From Panicum virgatum (taxonomy: Eukaryota > Streptophyta > Magnoliopsida > Poales > Poaceae), in assembly GCF_016808335.1 (NCBI RefSeq), contig NC_053137.1, positions 1,178,001 through 1,242,000 on the forward strand: a stretch of 64,000 nt of DNA, in the 5' to 3' direction. Below are positions 35,013-47,254 of this stretch, piece by piece (the first letter of the stretch is position 1; each line of letters begins with the position of its first letter). The translations under genes and the position numbers were made by a program. The notes under the pieces are model-generated. The model was given only the letters and a program-made list of their open reading frames with translations, searched no databases and was not told the origin of the DNA.

Positions 35013-35919
35013 GAGAGAGAGCGCGTGTGAGCGATGGAGCATGCATCATAGTAAATGCGTAATGATGAGGCCGGCCGTGGCGGGGACACAGTACACAATG
35101 CAATGCAATGCTGCGCAAAACCAGTCGATCACCCACGCTAATGCAACGGTACGTACGTCCACGCTGGGTCCCGGCTGTTTAGCGGCCGTTCATCAAGGGA
35201 AAAACTAAAGGCTCATCACGCGGCGTTTGCTGAACCGTCCAATAATCAAATCAAACCAAAGAAAAGCACGCTCGACACACGCGGAGAGTACAGTAGTATT
35301 ATTTTATATTAGCATTGTAGGCAGGCTAGCTAGCTAGCTCTTGAGATCGATCGATCGAGTATTTCATTCAATTCGGATCGACGAGAGTAGAAAGCAGTTG
35401 AGCGTCCACATGATGACGCATGGTGGTTTAGTCAACAAAGAGTGCAAGTGAGATGATCATCCTACTGTGAACCTGCACTACTGTACTGTCTGATGGATTA
35501 TAGCTAGCTAGCCACTGGTTTCAACTTTCAAACCGTCTCTGGAGGCCAGTAAACGTGGAGCAAAAGTACCAAAGGCCGGGCATGTGGGATGATGCCTATT
35601 TTTTTTTCTACGGCCCACTAGCCCACCAAGCACTATTCGGTCAAAATCATGCCTTTGAAGAAGGCCGGCCTGTCACACTTGAGCAAGTCAAAGCTCCAAG
35701 CGTTTTTTTTTAGAAGCGTTTTTCTTTCTTATGCAACCAGAATATAGTTAAATAGGAACCTTTATCTTTTTATATATTTTTATTTATTGGTCAATTTTGT
35801 TAGTATAATGGCCCTGGATTTCGCCGGCACGGCCATGAGCAAAACGAGCTAGTTAGAATTCTTCAATATGCCATTGCGTCAGTACTGAGCAGTATGCACG
35901 TGCATATATTTATGGAGTA

Positions 35920-36143
35920 CTCCTCCATCCTATATATGAAGAGTGAAATCCTGCGCTTGAAAAAAAATCTCATAAAAAGTACAATCCTAAAGATTGGATC
36001 TCAACGACCTATCTGTTTAAACGGCCAGATTTGATTGTGGCCAACAAATAAGGATATGAGAGTCTTTTCACATCACCGCTAATCTATCTGAAATCTGAAA
36101 AAGACTAGAATTGCACTCTTTAGTCTTTATGGGACAGAGAGAC
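35920..36143. mobile_element. Stowaway-like MITE with TA duplication
   Basis: The left end CTCCTCCATCCTATATATGA and the inverse of the right end (GTCTCTCTGTCCCATAAAGA) are imperfect inverted repeats, each followed by an AGAGTG motif. TA flanks both sides. The ~224-bp interior has no ORF. Confidence 0.6.
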
Positions 36144-37270
36144 TATATATATACAGGCACAATACTTTGAAGGTGGACAAAAAGGAGAGAAGAATTCAGC
36201 ATTTATATATCAGTCTTCTCTTCACAAAGAACTGAAGAAAGAAAGGTGGAAAAAAAAAACCTTCCACTATGGTCACGAAACGAGATACCGTTGTTCATTC
36301 CTTAGATTACGTGTTATGCCCATGAAATGGCTTCATGCATGGTGGATTGGTTTGAACAAGGCAGGACACTTTTCTTTATGCATGTCCGCCTTTAATCATT
36401 TGTTCCCTTTTTTTTATATTTTACTGCTGCTGGGTATCCATGCATGCCTTGGACACTCTTGAGTCCATTGTCTTGCAGGCTAAGGTACGTTTCCTGGTCC
36501 GGGGAAATGATTAATTTGTTCTCCAGACCCATCGAGAAAATTCTCTCGCACTAGCCCAAAAAGCTGTTGAGAATACATGTGCTTCTGTCCACCGGAAATA
36601 TACAAATGTTTGGTTACGACAATTTAGCTTGTAACATCAATAAAAAAGTATTTTATTACAAATGAAAATATCAGCACATTGTCAAAAAATTTCTAAATAT
36701 GTACACTAGTGTGAAGCCAAATAAAATTTTAGATATCCAGCCGTACGTAAAAACTAAAAACTAGGCTGAGGCACGAAGCTAGATAGACTTATATATCTGC
36801 GATTGGAGGCTAAGAAAAACAAGTTGAAAAATGGGTTGGTACTGTTGCTTTTGTTTGCAGCAGACAAAAAGGGGAAATTGAGCAATCCTATTTACTTTAA
36901 TTTTAGGCCAGTCTGGGTGTGCATAATTTCTCTCTTTTTTTTTGAAACAAAAAAAAAAAGAGAGAAATGTAGCAAGATAGATAATGTAGCATATAATTTA
37001 ATGCCATGAACATAAAACTCTTTGTAAGACTGGCCTTAAATGTTCTTATAAAGAAACAACATGCACACATGCTATTATTAAAATTTCTTTTTGAAAATAT
37101 TGTTGCACTATTTTTATTTTATATTATTTTTTTAAGAAAAAAGTATCGTACCACCAATCACGTGTGGTTTGGGAAGGGGGTTCAAATTGGTAATATTTAG
37201 GTGCACCTTTAATTCTTTTTAGTTCAAAATTTAATTCTATTTTAAAGAAGTAGTATAAAATTTTGAATTA

Positions 37271-37400
37271 AGAGTGTTGGAGGTGCAAATAAGATCAGCA
37301 GTTTGCAACCTATGGTTGGGTGAAGTTGCCCTCCTATGTCGTCTCGGCTTGCGTTGTCAATATGGTGCAACTAAGAGTGTTGGAGGTGCAAATAAGATTA
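37271..37400. repeat. Direct repeat upstream of the SKU5-similar gene
   Basis: The segment AGAGTGTTGGAGGTGCAAAT plus AAGAT occurs near 37271 and again near 37374, separated by about 78 bases. A local duplication in promoter-distal DNA; no function is evident. Confidence 0.6.
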
Positions 37401-37621
37401 GCTTGAATTCGAGGATCGGTGGGGGAGACAGCAGACACAGGTTGTCCGGCGCTGTCCCGGCCCGTCTTTAGTCTTTACTCGGGTCCGGCGGCGACGCGGA
37501 ATGGTGCCTAGTAGTGCAGTAGTGCTCGTCCTCGTCCCGGCCGCTTTATCCGGCCTCACCACACCTGTCTAGTTTAATGGCAGAGAAGCCGTGAAAAGAG
37601 AAAGCAATCCACCATCCCCGC

Positions 37622-37627
37622 TATAAA
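37622..37627 (+). promoter_or_regulatory. TATA box of the SKU5-similar gene
   Basis: TATAAA in the context ccgctataaagcc, 109 bases upstream of the ATG at 37736, followed by a C-rich leader. This is typical spacing for a plant TATA promoter. Confidence 0.6.
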
Positions 37628-37735
37628 GCCACACGGACACCCTGCCTCTCCCTCCCGGTCACTCCACTCCACCGCTGCACTCTGCCATTCACTGCCGCAG
37701 ATCTAGCTAGCCAGCTGGAGAGAAACGCCGGAGCC

Positions 37736-39742
37736 ATGCCGGCGGCAATGGCAGCAGCTGTACTGCTGGTGCTGCTGCTCGCCGTTGCGGCGCCGCCCCT
37801 CGCCGGCGCCGACGACCCCTACCGCTACTTCACCTGGACCGTCACCTACGGCCCCATCAGCCCGCTCGGCACCACCCAGCAGGTATGGGTATCTGTATCA
37901 CTCCCGATATTGCCGCTGCTGATTGCTGAATCCAATCCAACTGCCACCAACCCAATGCGGCAATGCAGGGCATCCTGATCAACGGCCAGTTCCCGGGCCC
38001 GCCCATCGACTGCGTCACCAACGACAACCTCATCGTCACCGTCGTCAACCGCCTCGACGAGCCCTTCCTCCTCACCTGGAACGGCATCAAGCAGCGCAAG
38101 AACTCGTGGCAGGACGGCGTGGCGGGGACCAACTGCCCCATCCCGCCCGGCGCCAACTACACCTACAAGCTCCAGGCCAAGGACCAGATCGGCTCCTTCA
38201 CCTACTTCCCCTCCCTCGCGCTCCACCGCGCCGCCGGCGGCTTCGGCGCGCTCAACGTCTACCAGCGCCCCAAGATCCCCGTCCCCTACCCGCCGCCCGC
38301 GGGGGACTTCACGCTCCTCGTCGGGGACTGGTACGCCGCCGGCCACCGCCAGCTCCGCCGGACCCTCGACGCCGGCGCCCCGCTCCCGCCGCCCGACGGC
38401 CTTCTCATCAATGGTGCCCGGTCGCCGCCGGCGTTCGTCGGCGCCCGCGGCGGGACGTACCTTTTCCGCGTCTCCAACGTCGGGCTCAAGGCCTCTGTCA
38501 ACGTCCGGATCCAGGGCCACCGCCTCCGTCTGGCGGAGGTGGAGGGCACCCACCCCGTGCAGAACGTGTACGACTCCCTCGACGTCCACGCCGGCCAGTC
38601 GCTCGCCTTCCTCGTCGCGCTCGACCAGCCGCCGCTCGACTACGCCGTCGTCGTGTCCACGCGCTTCGCCGCCGCCGACCTCACGGCGGTGGCCACGCTG
38701 CACTACGCCGGCGCCGCCGCCAGGGCGCCGGGCCCGCTGCCGGCCGCCCCGCCGCCGGGGCAGTACGGCTGGTCCGTCAACCAGGCGCGCTCGTTCCGGT
38801 GGAACCTCACGGCCAGCGCGGCGCGCCCCAACCCGCAGGGCTCCTTCCACTACGGCGCCATCCCGACGTCGAGGACGCTGGTGCTCGCGAGCTCGTCGCC
38901 GGCCATCGCCGGACGGAGGCGCTGCGCCGTCAACGGCGTGTCCTTCGTCGTCCCCGACACGCCGCTCAAGCTCGCGGACAACTACAACATCGCCAATGTC
39001 ATCGAGTGGGACAGCCTCCCGGCGAGACCAGGCGCCGCCGGGGCGCCGCCGCGCGCCGGGACGCCCGTCGTCAGGCTCAACCTGCACGAGTTCGTCGAGA
39101 TCGTGTTCCAGAACACCGAAAACGAGCTGCAGTCGTGGCACCTCGACGGATACGACTTCTGGGTTGTTGGGTGAGCATCTATTTTGCAGTACCTGAAACA
39201 GAGACTTCTGAAGACCATCTGCAAACAAACAGAGACTCTTCATTCACACTTGAATACTTCATCATCGTCTGAATGTGTTCAGGTATGGCGATGGCCAGTG
39301 GACTGAGATGCAGCGGCAAACTTACAACTTGGTCGACGCGCAGGCAAGACATACGGTTCAGGTATTGTAACTTACTAGTAACTTGGAAGTAGATTGCTAT
39401 AGAACATGGCTCTGAATCCATCCTGAACATTGTCTCAAGGAAACTGAGCTGAACTCAACTGAACATTGTAATCCTGAACACTGTTTTGAGGAAGGAAACT
39501 TAATTAACTGAACATTGGCAATTGTTTGCTGGCATCAGGTGTACCCGAATGGGTGGTCGGCGATCCTGGTGTCGCTGGACAACCAGGGGATGTGGAACCT
39601 GAGGTCGGCGATCTGGGACCGGCAGTACCTCGGCCAGCAGCTCTACCTCAGGGTGTGGACGCCGCAGCAGAGCTTCTCCAACGAGTACAGCATCCCGACC
39701 AACGCCATTCTCTGCGGCAGGGCCGCTGGCCTCCCACACTGA
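37736..39742 (+). CDS. SKU5-similar (SKS) monocopper-oxidase-like secreted protein (4 exons)
   Basis: Exons 37736-37882, 37969-39170, 39283-39361 and 39539-39742 join in frame to 543 residues, a normal length for the family. A signal peptide (LLVLLLAVAAPPLAGA, cleavage near residue 25) precedes YRYFTWTVTYGPISPLGTTQ and three cupredoxin-like domains. Copper-ligand positions of true multicopper oxidases are replaced: TWN (85-87) where oxidases have HWH, and no HCHxxxH motif near the end (NEYSIPTNAILCG). One His remains in SWHLDGYDFW (about 440). SKS proteins act in the cell wall or at the membrane in growth, including pollen tubes; this one lacks an obvious GPI-anchor tail and resembles the pollen NTP303/BP10-like branch, which is inference. 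No oxidase activity should be assumed. Confidence 0.95.
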
Positions 39743-40852
39743 CGAGCAAGGTGCAGAGAGCATTAGCGGTCGATTCGTCATACTACTTAATTATAATGTC
39801 TCATAGGATAAATCTTTCTACTTATATAGCTGAAATCAAGATGAGTCTGACAGTGTTTTGTTGTAGCCAAAATCTCAGATGAACTTGCTATTCTTTGATG
39901 GTGATGTCAGTAATTTATTTCTGCTTGTGATTCGCCCGAGAGTAAAAAAGGCATCAAGCTGAATCTGTCCAATGATCTTTTCCCTTAATGCATTATAAGC
40001 TGATTAGCCTGGGAGTAAGAAAGGCATCAGGCCGATTCAGAATCCAGAATTCGCAAGCATAAATTTGCATGGTTACCAGATTGTGTGATATCAACAAAAG
40101 TCAGCAGACTTATGCAATCAAATTTGAGTAAATTCCCTCTATGCCACTGAGAAATGTAACTCATCTCCTATGTGCCATTGAAAATTAGAACATCCCTTCA
40201 ATGCCATTGTTTTAAATTTTCCATCCCCTCTATGCCATTGCCGTCAAAAAACACTAACGGATGGACATTTTTTCATCTCTTATGTGCCATCGTTTTAATT
40301 TTTTCATCCTCTATATGCCATTACCGTCACTGAGTTTTTGACGGCAATGGCATAGAGGGGATGGAAAATTTAAAACAATGGCATTGAAGGGATGTTCTAA
40401 TTTTCAATGGCACATAAGGGATGAGTTACATTTCTCAGTGACATAGAGGGAATTTACTCATCAAATTTCAAGGCATATGATGTTGAACCAAACTAAAATC
40501 AGGCTATTGGTTTGTACTGTTTGTTTCAGTTTCAAATGCCCTCTCATTTGCTTCTTAAACAAGAAAGGAATCACATCGATTCTTCACCTGCATTGCAAGT
40601 TGAAGTTAAGGAGTAAACATCCAGGTCTAACCTGATTTACAGACAAGTTCCTCTCTAGTGTAGTTTGTTCGTTGATGACCAAAAATGGAAACACATGTAG
40701 CTTAAACCTTCATGAGTAAGAACCAAACATAAAGCAATTGAAAACATAGAATGAAGGATCTTAACAGTTTTATATGGATCCAATAACATTCTGAGTACAG
40801 GCCGTACAGAAAACTAAGAAAAGAAAATATGCCTAGTGCTTGAAGTAGCGCC
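39743..40852. other. Tail-to-tail intergenic region between SKS and F-box genes
   Basis: It holds the presumed 3' UTRs of both convergent genes and the foldback MITE at 40126-40459. No other gene is seen. Confidence 0.5.
40126..40459. mobile_element. Foldback Mutator-like MITE with exact 9-bp duplication
   Basis: Nearly the whole 334-bp element is an inverted repeat: GAGTAAATTCCCTCTATGCC at the left and its imperfect complement at the right, with arms of about 150 bases. It is flanked by the exact 9-bp duplication ATCAAATTT (40117-40125 and 40460-40468), the size made by Mutator-like transposases. There is no ORF. It sits between the convergent SKS and F-box genes, so read-through transcripts would fold into a long hairpin. 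Confidence 0.9.
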
Positions 40853-43800
40853 TTAGTCTTCACATGCATACAACACCTTAACCATGTCCTGATACACATA
40901 AAAGTCCATGCATATTTCTGGCCTGGAGAAGGTTCGCAACATCTTGCACAACTCCTTAATTGTGCTTTCAGCAACTGAAAGTTTGAAAGCTACTGCTATC
41001 CTTTTTAGGCTTGTTGCCCTTGCCCAAGTGAACAGTCGCTTCAGAAAAACAAGTTCATGATCTGACCCTCTGAACTCTCGGATTTCCACTTCACGGAGAC
41101 AATTCAACTTGAGCTCCTCAGTTTTCCAGTTTGATGGCTGATCACAAATGCAGCCCTGTGGGCATTCAGCTTGTGCCTGAAACCAGAAGCAAATTAACTC
41201 ATTTAAGATTAACCGATATTGTTGGATGACACAAAAAGAGTGTATAGCCTGAATATTAGAGCCTTAGAGGTAGTAAAAAAAGACAACATTAGCTATAGGA
41301 TCCTACCAGGAAATGAGGAAGCTAACTGATTGCAGAAATATCACTATTCTATGCTAAGAGAAAGTGGTACAATGAACATATATGAATATCAATAAGGGGA
41401 AATATCAGCTGCTGAAGGTACTTGAACAAACTCCATAGAAACAATTGGATCCTAAATTGGCAGTCTCAATAACCTGCATTTTATGTTTTACTAGCTTTAG
41501 GTACACATAATTTTTGCAAAAAAGCCCCAACTTCTTCATCAGCACAGTGCAACCCCACATCTACACTGTGGAACAAAGAAACTGAGCTAGAGTTAGGCTA
41601 TCACGCCACTGGGCCGCTGCTGAACATGCCTCTCCTTGATCTGGTCCTTGTTATAATCGCTGACACTATTTCTCCCCAATTTGCTCCATCAAAGTTGTAG
41701 AATAAGGGGCGAATGGCCCCTAATTAGTTTGTGCACATGTTTACAGATTATTGTTTTTGCATCAGATATTTCCTTGGTTATTAAAATTCCACAGATCCTT
41801 GAGCATTGCGCTGTGAATACACCATATTCAGTAAGATTTTGAATCGACCTTAGGGCTTCAGTTATTGATTCAAAGTATGAAGCCTTTTAGAAATTTAGTA
41901 ATCTTTTAGATATTACATGCCCGGGGATTACTAGCTATTATCTGCTGGGTGCTATATCAAGATAGAGCTTCCCATGCAACAACTCAGTCAACTTGCTGTC
42001 CAGAGCCATACGTTAACCTAGAAAGTATACTCCAATCTCAAAATGATACAACAAAGTGTTGACGTTGTGAATTTTTAGGAGATACTGGCCATATTTAGCA
42101 CAGAACAAACAATTTTGGAACTAAAAAAATTAATTATGCAACCAACAGTTAGGGCCACTAGCAGATGACACCTTTGTGAATGGAAACAAATGGAACCTTT
42201 CGCTACTTCCCTGGTAACCTAAGTTTAGACAGATAAAGGATAGTCTTACCTCCAAGATGAAACGCGAAGACATGTCCATTATCAGCCGTTTTGTACCAGG
42301 AGACATCCTGAGAATATGGAATGTACAGGCCCCACAGGAATGTCCTCCCACATTAAGAATCAGGTGCAAAGACGTAATGTCAGGGAGTATTGTCATGTCT
42401 TCCATCAAGTATTGGTAGTAATTTATCTCCTGTGTACCGGTATAAGATCAGATAAAAAAATAGTGTTCTATATGAAAGCTAGAAAGAGGCTAAAACATCT
42501 AATTGGCCAATGGTGCCATCATGAAGGGAATGGTTATTATTAAGCTAACAAGCTCACTTGAAAATTTATATGATAAAACCTGCCACTGCGAGCCTAGAAA
42601 GAACTATACTGGTAATTCTGTACAAAATGTTCTTGATCTCATCTCTCATTCAATTTAGGAAAAATAATGAAAGATTGAATATGGTCAGAAATGTTGCAGA
42701 GACTAAAGCAAAACAAAACAAAACAACCGAGAATTTTTCAATGGCTACTCCAAGATGGCAGCATAATCCAGAGAAATGTAATATCCCCAAATTCTATATT
42801 GGATGAGCAGTCCAAGTTACTTGATTAGAACACTTGTTTCAATGTCACAGCGAAGCTATTATTTTTCAAAATAATGAATTTAGTTTTCGTTAGTTAATTT
42901 GTTAAAAGCATGCGGTGACTCAATTTCGTCTGACATTCCACATAGACACAGGACAGTTAGATGGATAATCCAGTCCATTTATGAAATATGTGCATTTAAG
43001 TCAAACATAATGCGCACAATGACAATTCGAAACAAGAGCTGGAGTGAACTCACCTGCGGATAGGCCAGTCCGAGAGTAAGAGATTCGATGACCTTAACAC
43101 GCGACATTAACATTAGACACGAAAGATTTTGTGGAAAGCCCTCTGGTCCATATACACAAAAAATGGTGCTCAGCGATTTGAGATTCTCCATCTTGCCAAG
43201 ATGCACGGAACTTGGATCATAAGCATCCGCCCACCAGAGCGATTCCAGCTGAGGAACTGAGATATTTGCGACCGGTTGTCGAGTCTGATCATAAGAGAAG
43301 CAGCTCACCACAATTAACTCTTGGAGCACCGGCGCCATGATGGTGAGCTGCCGCAAGCCACGCAGCTGCCGAAGCTCCACCAGCTTGAGAGACTCGGAAT
43401 TGATGGCGAGATTGTCCAGCCCCCGGGAGTCCTTTACTGTGAGCTTCTGCAGGCACGGGCACCGCGGTGACGAGACGGCTCTGCCGAGCTCGCACGGTCC
43501 GTGGAACCGGACACGGATGAGGGAGAGCTCGGTGAGCCGGGCGAAGACCCCGGCGGGCGCCACGGAGAGGGCGAGCAGCCCTAGGTCGAGCGAGATGGAG
43601 GTGGCCTTGTCGAAGCAGGGCAGCTCAAGGACACCTCTCTCCTCGGACTCCCCTCCGGCGCTACCCATGTCGATGAGGGTAAGTTCTCCGGTGAGGCAGC
43701 GCGCAGCGGCTGGGAGCCAGGTCGCTATGGATTCGGCCGGGGCGCCCCGCAGCCCCCCGACGAGGAGGTAGCGGAGGGGCACCGCAGAGGCGGCGAGGGC

Positions 43801-44025
43801 GCCGCGGATGCCGTGGGGCTCCGTGAAGGAGAAGCGGAGCTCCGGGAGGAGGCCCCAGACGCGGCGCCAGCGGCGGGAGAGGACGCTGGTCCGAACTGCG
43901 TCGCGAGTGGGGAGGCGGAGGAGGATGAGGACGAGGACGTCGTCGGGGAGCGCGCTGAGGCTGTCCTCGCCGGCGGGGGAGGGCTTGGCGCACTTGGCGG
44001 CGGCCTCCTCGGCGCTCGGCTCCAT
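40853..44025 (-). CDS. F-box protein with LRR-like and FBD domains (3 exons)
   Basis: Exons 44025-43054, 42429-42250 and 41176-40853 (minus strand) join in phase 0 to 491 residues. The start MEPSAEEAAAK is preferred over an in-frame ATG at 44268, because that lies beyond a TATA-like run and adds an unrelated 81-residue leader. The F-box spans about 22-62 (LSALPDDVLVLILLRLPTRD, SVLSRRWRRVWGLLPEL). LRR-like segments follow (LTELSLIRVRF, CPCLQKLTVKDSRGL, LKSLSTIFCVYG), and exon 3 encodes an FBD-type end (LNCLREVEIREFRGSDHELV, FLKRLFTWARATSLKRIAV). F-box proteins join SKP1-cullin E3 ubiquitin ligases and choose substrates; the target is unknown. The introns (624 and 1,073 bp) contain no clear insertion. 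Confidence 0.92.
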
Positions 44026-44177
44026 GGAAAAGGGATAGGGCTGGCAGACTGGGGAGGAGGGGCGACCCGGCGTGGCTCCGCCGTCGGGGTGGCCGGCGCC
44101 GGCGGAGGAGGATGTGGATCTGTGGGGGAGGAAACGAGTAAAAAGGAGATGGGACTCAGTGGGGTCCCACGTGACAG

Positions 44178-44189
44178 ATATATATATAT
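44178..44189 (-). promoter_or_regulatory. TATA-like run upstream of the FBD F-box gene
   Basis: A TATATATATATA run about 155-165 bases before the ATG at 44025 on the minus strand. It could be the core promoter or just a simple repeat. Confidence 0.35.
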
Positions 44190-44226
44190 TTTTTTTTTGA
44201 AAACATCTGCTCTCCGCTATAACTAA

Positions 44227-44555
44227 GGGGGAGTTTAGTTCCCAAAGGTGAAAAATTTTGAGTGTCACGTCAATGTTTTATCAGATGTCGGGAGGATTTT
44301 TCGAACACTAATTAAAAAACTAATTTCAGAATTCACTTGGAAACCGCGAGACGAATCTTTTGAGGCCTTTGACCGCATCATTAGCACATGTGGGTTACTG
44401 TAGCACATATGGCTAATCATACACTAATTAGGCTCAAAAGATTCGTCTCGTCGTATACATCCAAACTGTGTAATTAGTTTTGTTATTTAATTACATTTAG
44501 TGCTTCATACATGTGTTCAAAAAGGAGGTGAAAATTTTTGGTAACTAAACCGCTC
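44227..44555. mobile_element. Tourist-like MITE with TAA duplication
   Basis: The ends GGGGGAGTTTAGTTCCC and, inverted at the right, GAGCGGTTTAGTTACC are terminal inverted repeats, flanked by TAA (44224-44226 and 44556-44558). The centre has the inverted pair cgagacgaatcttttgag / ctcaaaagattcgtctcg. It is related in structure to the MITE at 18824 and lies just upstream of the F-box promoter. Confidence 0.85.
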
Positions 44556-44919
44556 TAAAGTCCGTAATTCCAAGTTTTGGTAATCGGCTGAGGCCGATTC
44601 GATCCCGGCGATTATATTTGGGATAGAACGATATATTTTAGTTAAAATAATTTGTACATCATTTCAAAATAATAAAGGTAAAAAAATTGTAAGAAAACAC
44701 AAAGAATATGTATTTTTCATCCCTGTCCTTTTTTTCTAGTTTGGAATTGAGTGGTGAAAAAACATTGCTCCAAAATCTCCTTTTTAACCCTTTAGCTTGT
44801 GGCACCTGTCTTCACCTGACCAAGCTGGTGGTCGCGTACATGGGCTGGTTTCAACCCACCAAACCCGTCGAACCGGCCCGTAACAATTCGTTTCTGGATG
44901 CCTCGGCGGGTTAGGTTTA
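44556..44919. other. Short intergenic stretch between two MITEs
   Basis: No gene recognised. A small ORF (44708-44914, plus) has no motif. The last three bases (TTA) are the duplication of the next MITE. Confidence 0.4.
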
Positions 44920-45356
44920 GGCTACCTCCAACGGTGCCCTCTATATGGCCCCCCACCCCACGTAGGGGAGCTTTGGGGGAAAATCCGATCCAACGGTTTC
45001 TCCCAAAGCTCCTCCTATATAAGGGGGACTTGAAACTCTCTCCATATATAGGGTGAGTTTCAACTCCCACTATATTTCTAATCACACTGTTTCTTCATGA
45101 TATTAATCTCGTTTGAGCCCCGTAACATGATGATAATGCGTATTATGACAGTACAAATATTGTATGATTTTTTTAAATTCAAAAATGATAAATAAATAGT
45201 TAGTTAATGAGTGATAGTATATAGAGGGAATAGATATGGGGGGAATGGTTGGAGAGAAGGAGTTATAGGGGGAGAAATCTTTTAGAGGGAGGTAGTAAAA
45301 TATAGTAAATAGTACGTTTGGGGGGAGTTGGATGGGGGGAATGGTTGGAGATAGCC
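44920..45356. mobile_element. PIF/Harbinger-type MITE with TTA duplication
   Basis: The ends GGCTACCTCCAACGG and, inverted at the right, GGCTATCTCCAACCA are terminal inverted repeats. The 3-bp duplication TTA (44917-44919 and 45357-45359) matches the PIF/Harbinger preference. The ends are G- or C-rich with runs such as ggggggaatggttgg, and the centre is AT-rich. There is no transposase. Confidence 0.85.
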
Positions 45357-45359
45357 TTA

Positions 45360-46254
45360 GCACGGGTTCTACCGCATAACCCGGTGACATATATTGTTGC
45401 GGGCCCGTTTAAAAGAAAAGGAAGCGAAAAGTTATTCAACTCGTCTTCTTCCTCGCACCGCATCCAGTTTTCTCGCCGCTCGTCCGTCAATGGAGCGTTG
45501 CTCTCTAGATCCATTGCGGGGAGTAGTAGATGTTGTCGCCGGCCACCAAAAATCGATTCCTCATGCCACTCTGCTGCTGTTTACTCTATTTTTCCATTCA
45601 ATTAATCCTCATCTCACACGAGACACCCGCCTCCTGCGGTCTGCTATTCTGGAAGGAGCGAGGACGCCACCACCAGATGCCATTACACTACACCAATCGG
45701 CAATCGCCGCCGACAAGCAGCACAAGCGACCACAGGTTCTTCCGAACCCATTCCTGTCGACTGCGGGGATCACGACTGCATCTCATCGCCAGGCCGCGGA
45801 TGTTCGAGCACAAGCAGCTCTCCGTCGACTTCTCTCCGAGCAAGACAACATCTTGGAAGAAGCTTTACTCCCTTCCCCGGTGGTGGTGACCACTACGACA
45901 GTTTTCTCGCAAGCCGCAACTTCACGCTGTGATCGGCCATGCGCTGCGGAACTGCGGCAATGAATCCGTCGAAACCTATCTAACCCACGGGTCTCAAACC
46001 GTTCAACTTGACTCCATTGCGGGCTAGGCGGGTTGGTTCAAACAACCCGCTGAACCCGGACCATGAACAGGGCGAGCTCGTGGTGCCTTCCAACAATGCT
46101 AGCGCTATCGTGGACAAACTACTTTTTTTTTCCGGTTAGCTAGACTTATGGTTCTTCTACCCCTAAAATCCACTAGTTGTTTTCTTTGCTAAATCCACCC
46201 AATCTTATACCTCCGCTGAGACGTTTTTTACTCATCGACACCAATTTGTGCACC
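45360..46254. other. Intergenic DNA with an unassigned ORF
   Basis: An open frame of 189 codons (45394-45963, plus) starts with MLRARLKEKEAKSYSTRLLP. I recognise no domain, and overlapping frames on the same strand are also open, which suggests compositional rather than coding origin. CGGGTT/AACCCG-rich stretches occur at both sides (44860-44930 and 46020-46070), which might be remains of an element interrupted by the MITE at 44920. Confidence 0.3.
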
Positions 46255-46338
46255 AGGACGCCCGACATCAGGCATTCAGGCTCAACCTGCACGAGTTCGT
46301 CGAGTCCATGTTTCAGAACACCGAGAAGGAGCTTCAAA
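46255..46338 (+). pseudogene. SKU5-similar gene fragment (exon 2 piece)
   Basis: About 85 bases match the 3' part of exon 2 of the gene at 37736: the segment encoding RLNLHEFVE and FQNTE-ELQ is readable with small changes. Upstream and downstream similarity is lost. It is a relic with no start, splice sites or promoter. Confidence 0.75.
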
Positions 46339-46639
46339 TTTTGAAAGCTGCTGCAATGCTGCAGGAAAAAAGTTACAATTTTTTCAAGTGAAACCAGCAA
46401 GTTCTGGAATCAATAAATTCCCACTCAACTTTTGTTTACCACCAATCACATCGGAGGGGCCAACAAGTTGTAGCTACTATACCTAACCAAGCAGCACAAA
46501 CTTATTTACCAGCAGCTAGCTACCTTCAAGAACGCAAAGCGTCGTGCAGGTGAAAAGAGCGTTCAGAGGTTCAGGAGTGAAACAATAAACATGATCTGAT
46601 TGAAAACATATAGGATGACCTGATGATGGTGGATTATAG

Positions 46640-47190
46640 ATTTTTCAAGGATCTGCCATCATTTTCATTTTCTTAAGCACTATAGCGCGGGCAAAGAAGA
46701 AAACTGAAAAAGAAAATGGTGCATCGCTTTCGCTCAAAGTGATAACCTGGTGCCACGGCGAGGGCAGCCGGGGCCGCCGCTGGCGGCCGGACCGCCGCAC
46801 CGCCCAACCCGACGTCGAGCTGCCGGCGGCCGCCACGGCATCGCCTCCCATCCGCCCGGCCGCTCGTCCCAACGTAACCGCGCGACGGACTTGAGCATCG
46901 TCCGCCATGGCGCCATGTCGGACATGGACGCGGCATACCGTGCGACGGGACGCCATAGCGGCGGGCCACTTGCACCAGCCCCCATCGCGCGCGTGCGGAG
47001 CGGCAGCCAGAATCTGCGATGCCTGGTGCCTCGCCGGCGGGCAGCCTTGCCGCCGGAGGCCGGACACGACGACCAGGGGGAGACGGCATCCCAATTTACC
47101 GTCCGGGGTGGACGGTATTTCATTTACCGTCCACCCCTGGGCAGCCAAGGGCCGTCCGATCCGGAACAGAGGGCCAGGATATGCTCGATT
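46640..47190. other. GC-rich stretch of unknown origin next to SKS fragments
   Basis: The composition jumps to high GC with overlapping open frames on both strands (for example 46645-47334, minus). None shows a family motif. A small inverted repeat (taccgtccggggtggacggta) lies near 47096-47120. It could be a degraded 5' part of the SKS copy or captured foreign sequence. Confidence 0.3.
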
Positions 47191-47254
47191 CAGACTTTCA
47201 GCGAAGCCACTTCCCCGTGCCCCATCTCCCAGTCGGCCTCCGGCGAGCTCCCGA

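Larger units (their letters stand above)
34353..37621. other. Intergenic DNA with two Stowaway-like MITEs
   Basis: No gene is recognised. Two MITEs (34769-35012 and 35920-36143) and a direct repeat (37271-37400) are listed separately. A purine/pyrimidine hairpin (ttctctctttttttttg / aaaaaaaagagagaa) lies near 36928-36967. ORFs in this stretch are short and lack motifs. Confidence 0.45.

Noticed and set aside
37846..39243. 465-codon minus-strand ORF opposite the SKS gene
   Set aside because: It is the antisense of the GC-rich SKS exon 2, where high third-position GC keeps other frames open. The plus-strand product has full family similarity and splice sites.
43979..44268. Upstream in-frame ATG at 44268 for the FBD F-box gene
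   Set aside because: It would add 81 residues unrelated to F-box proteins and would start upstream of the TATA-like run; the start at 44025 fits the family.
44905..44935. Telomere-like ggttaggtttagg
   Set aside because: Only one and a half imperfect units; it is simply the flank of the MITE at 44920.
45394..45963. 189-codon ORF as a real gene
   Set aside because: Overlapping same-strand frames are also open, no domain or splice structure is visible, and it lies in transposon-like sequence. Kept only as a note.
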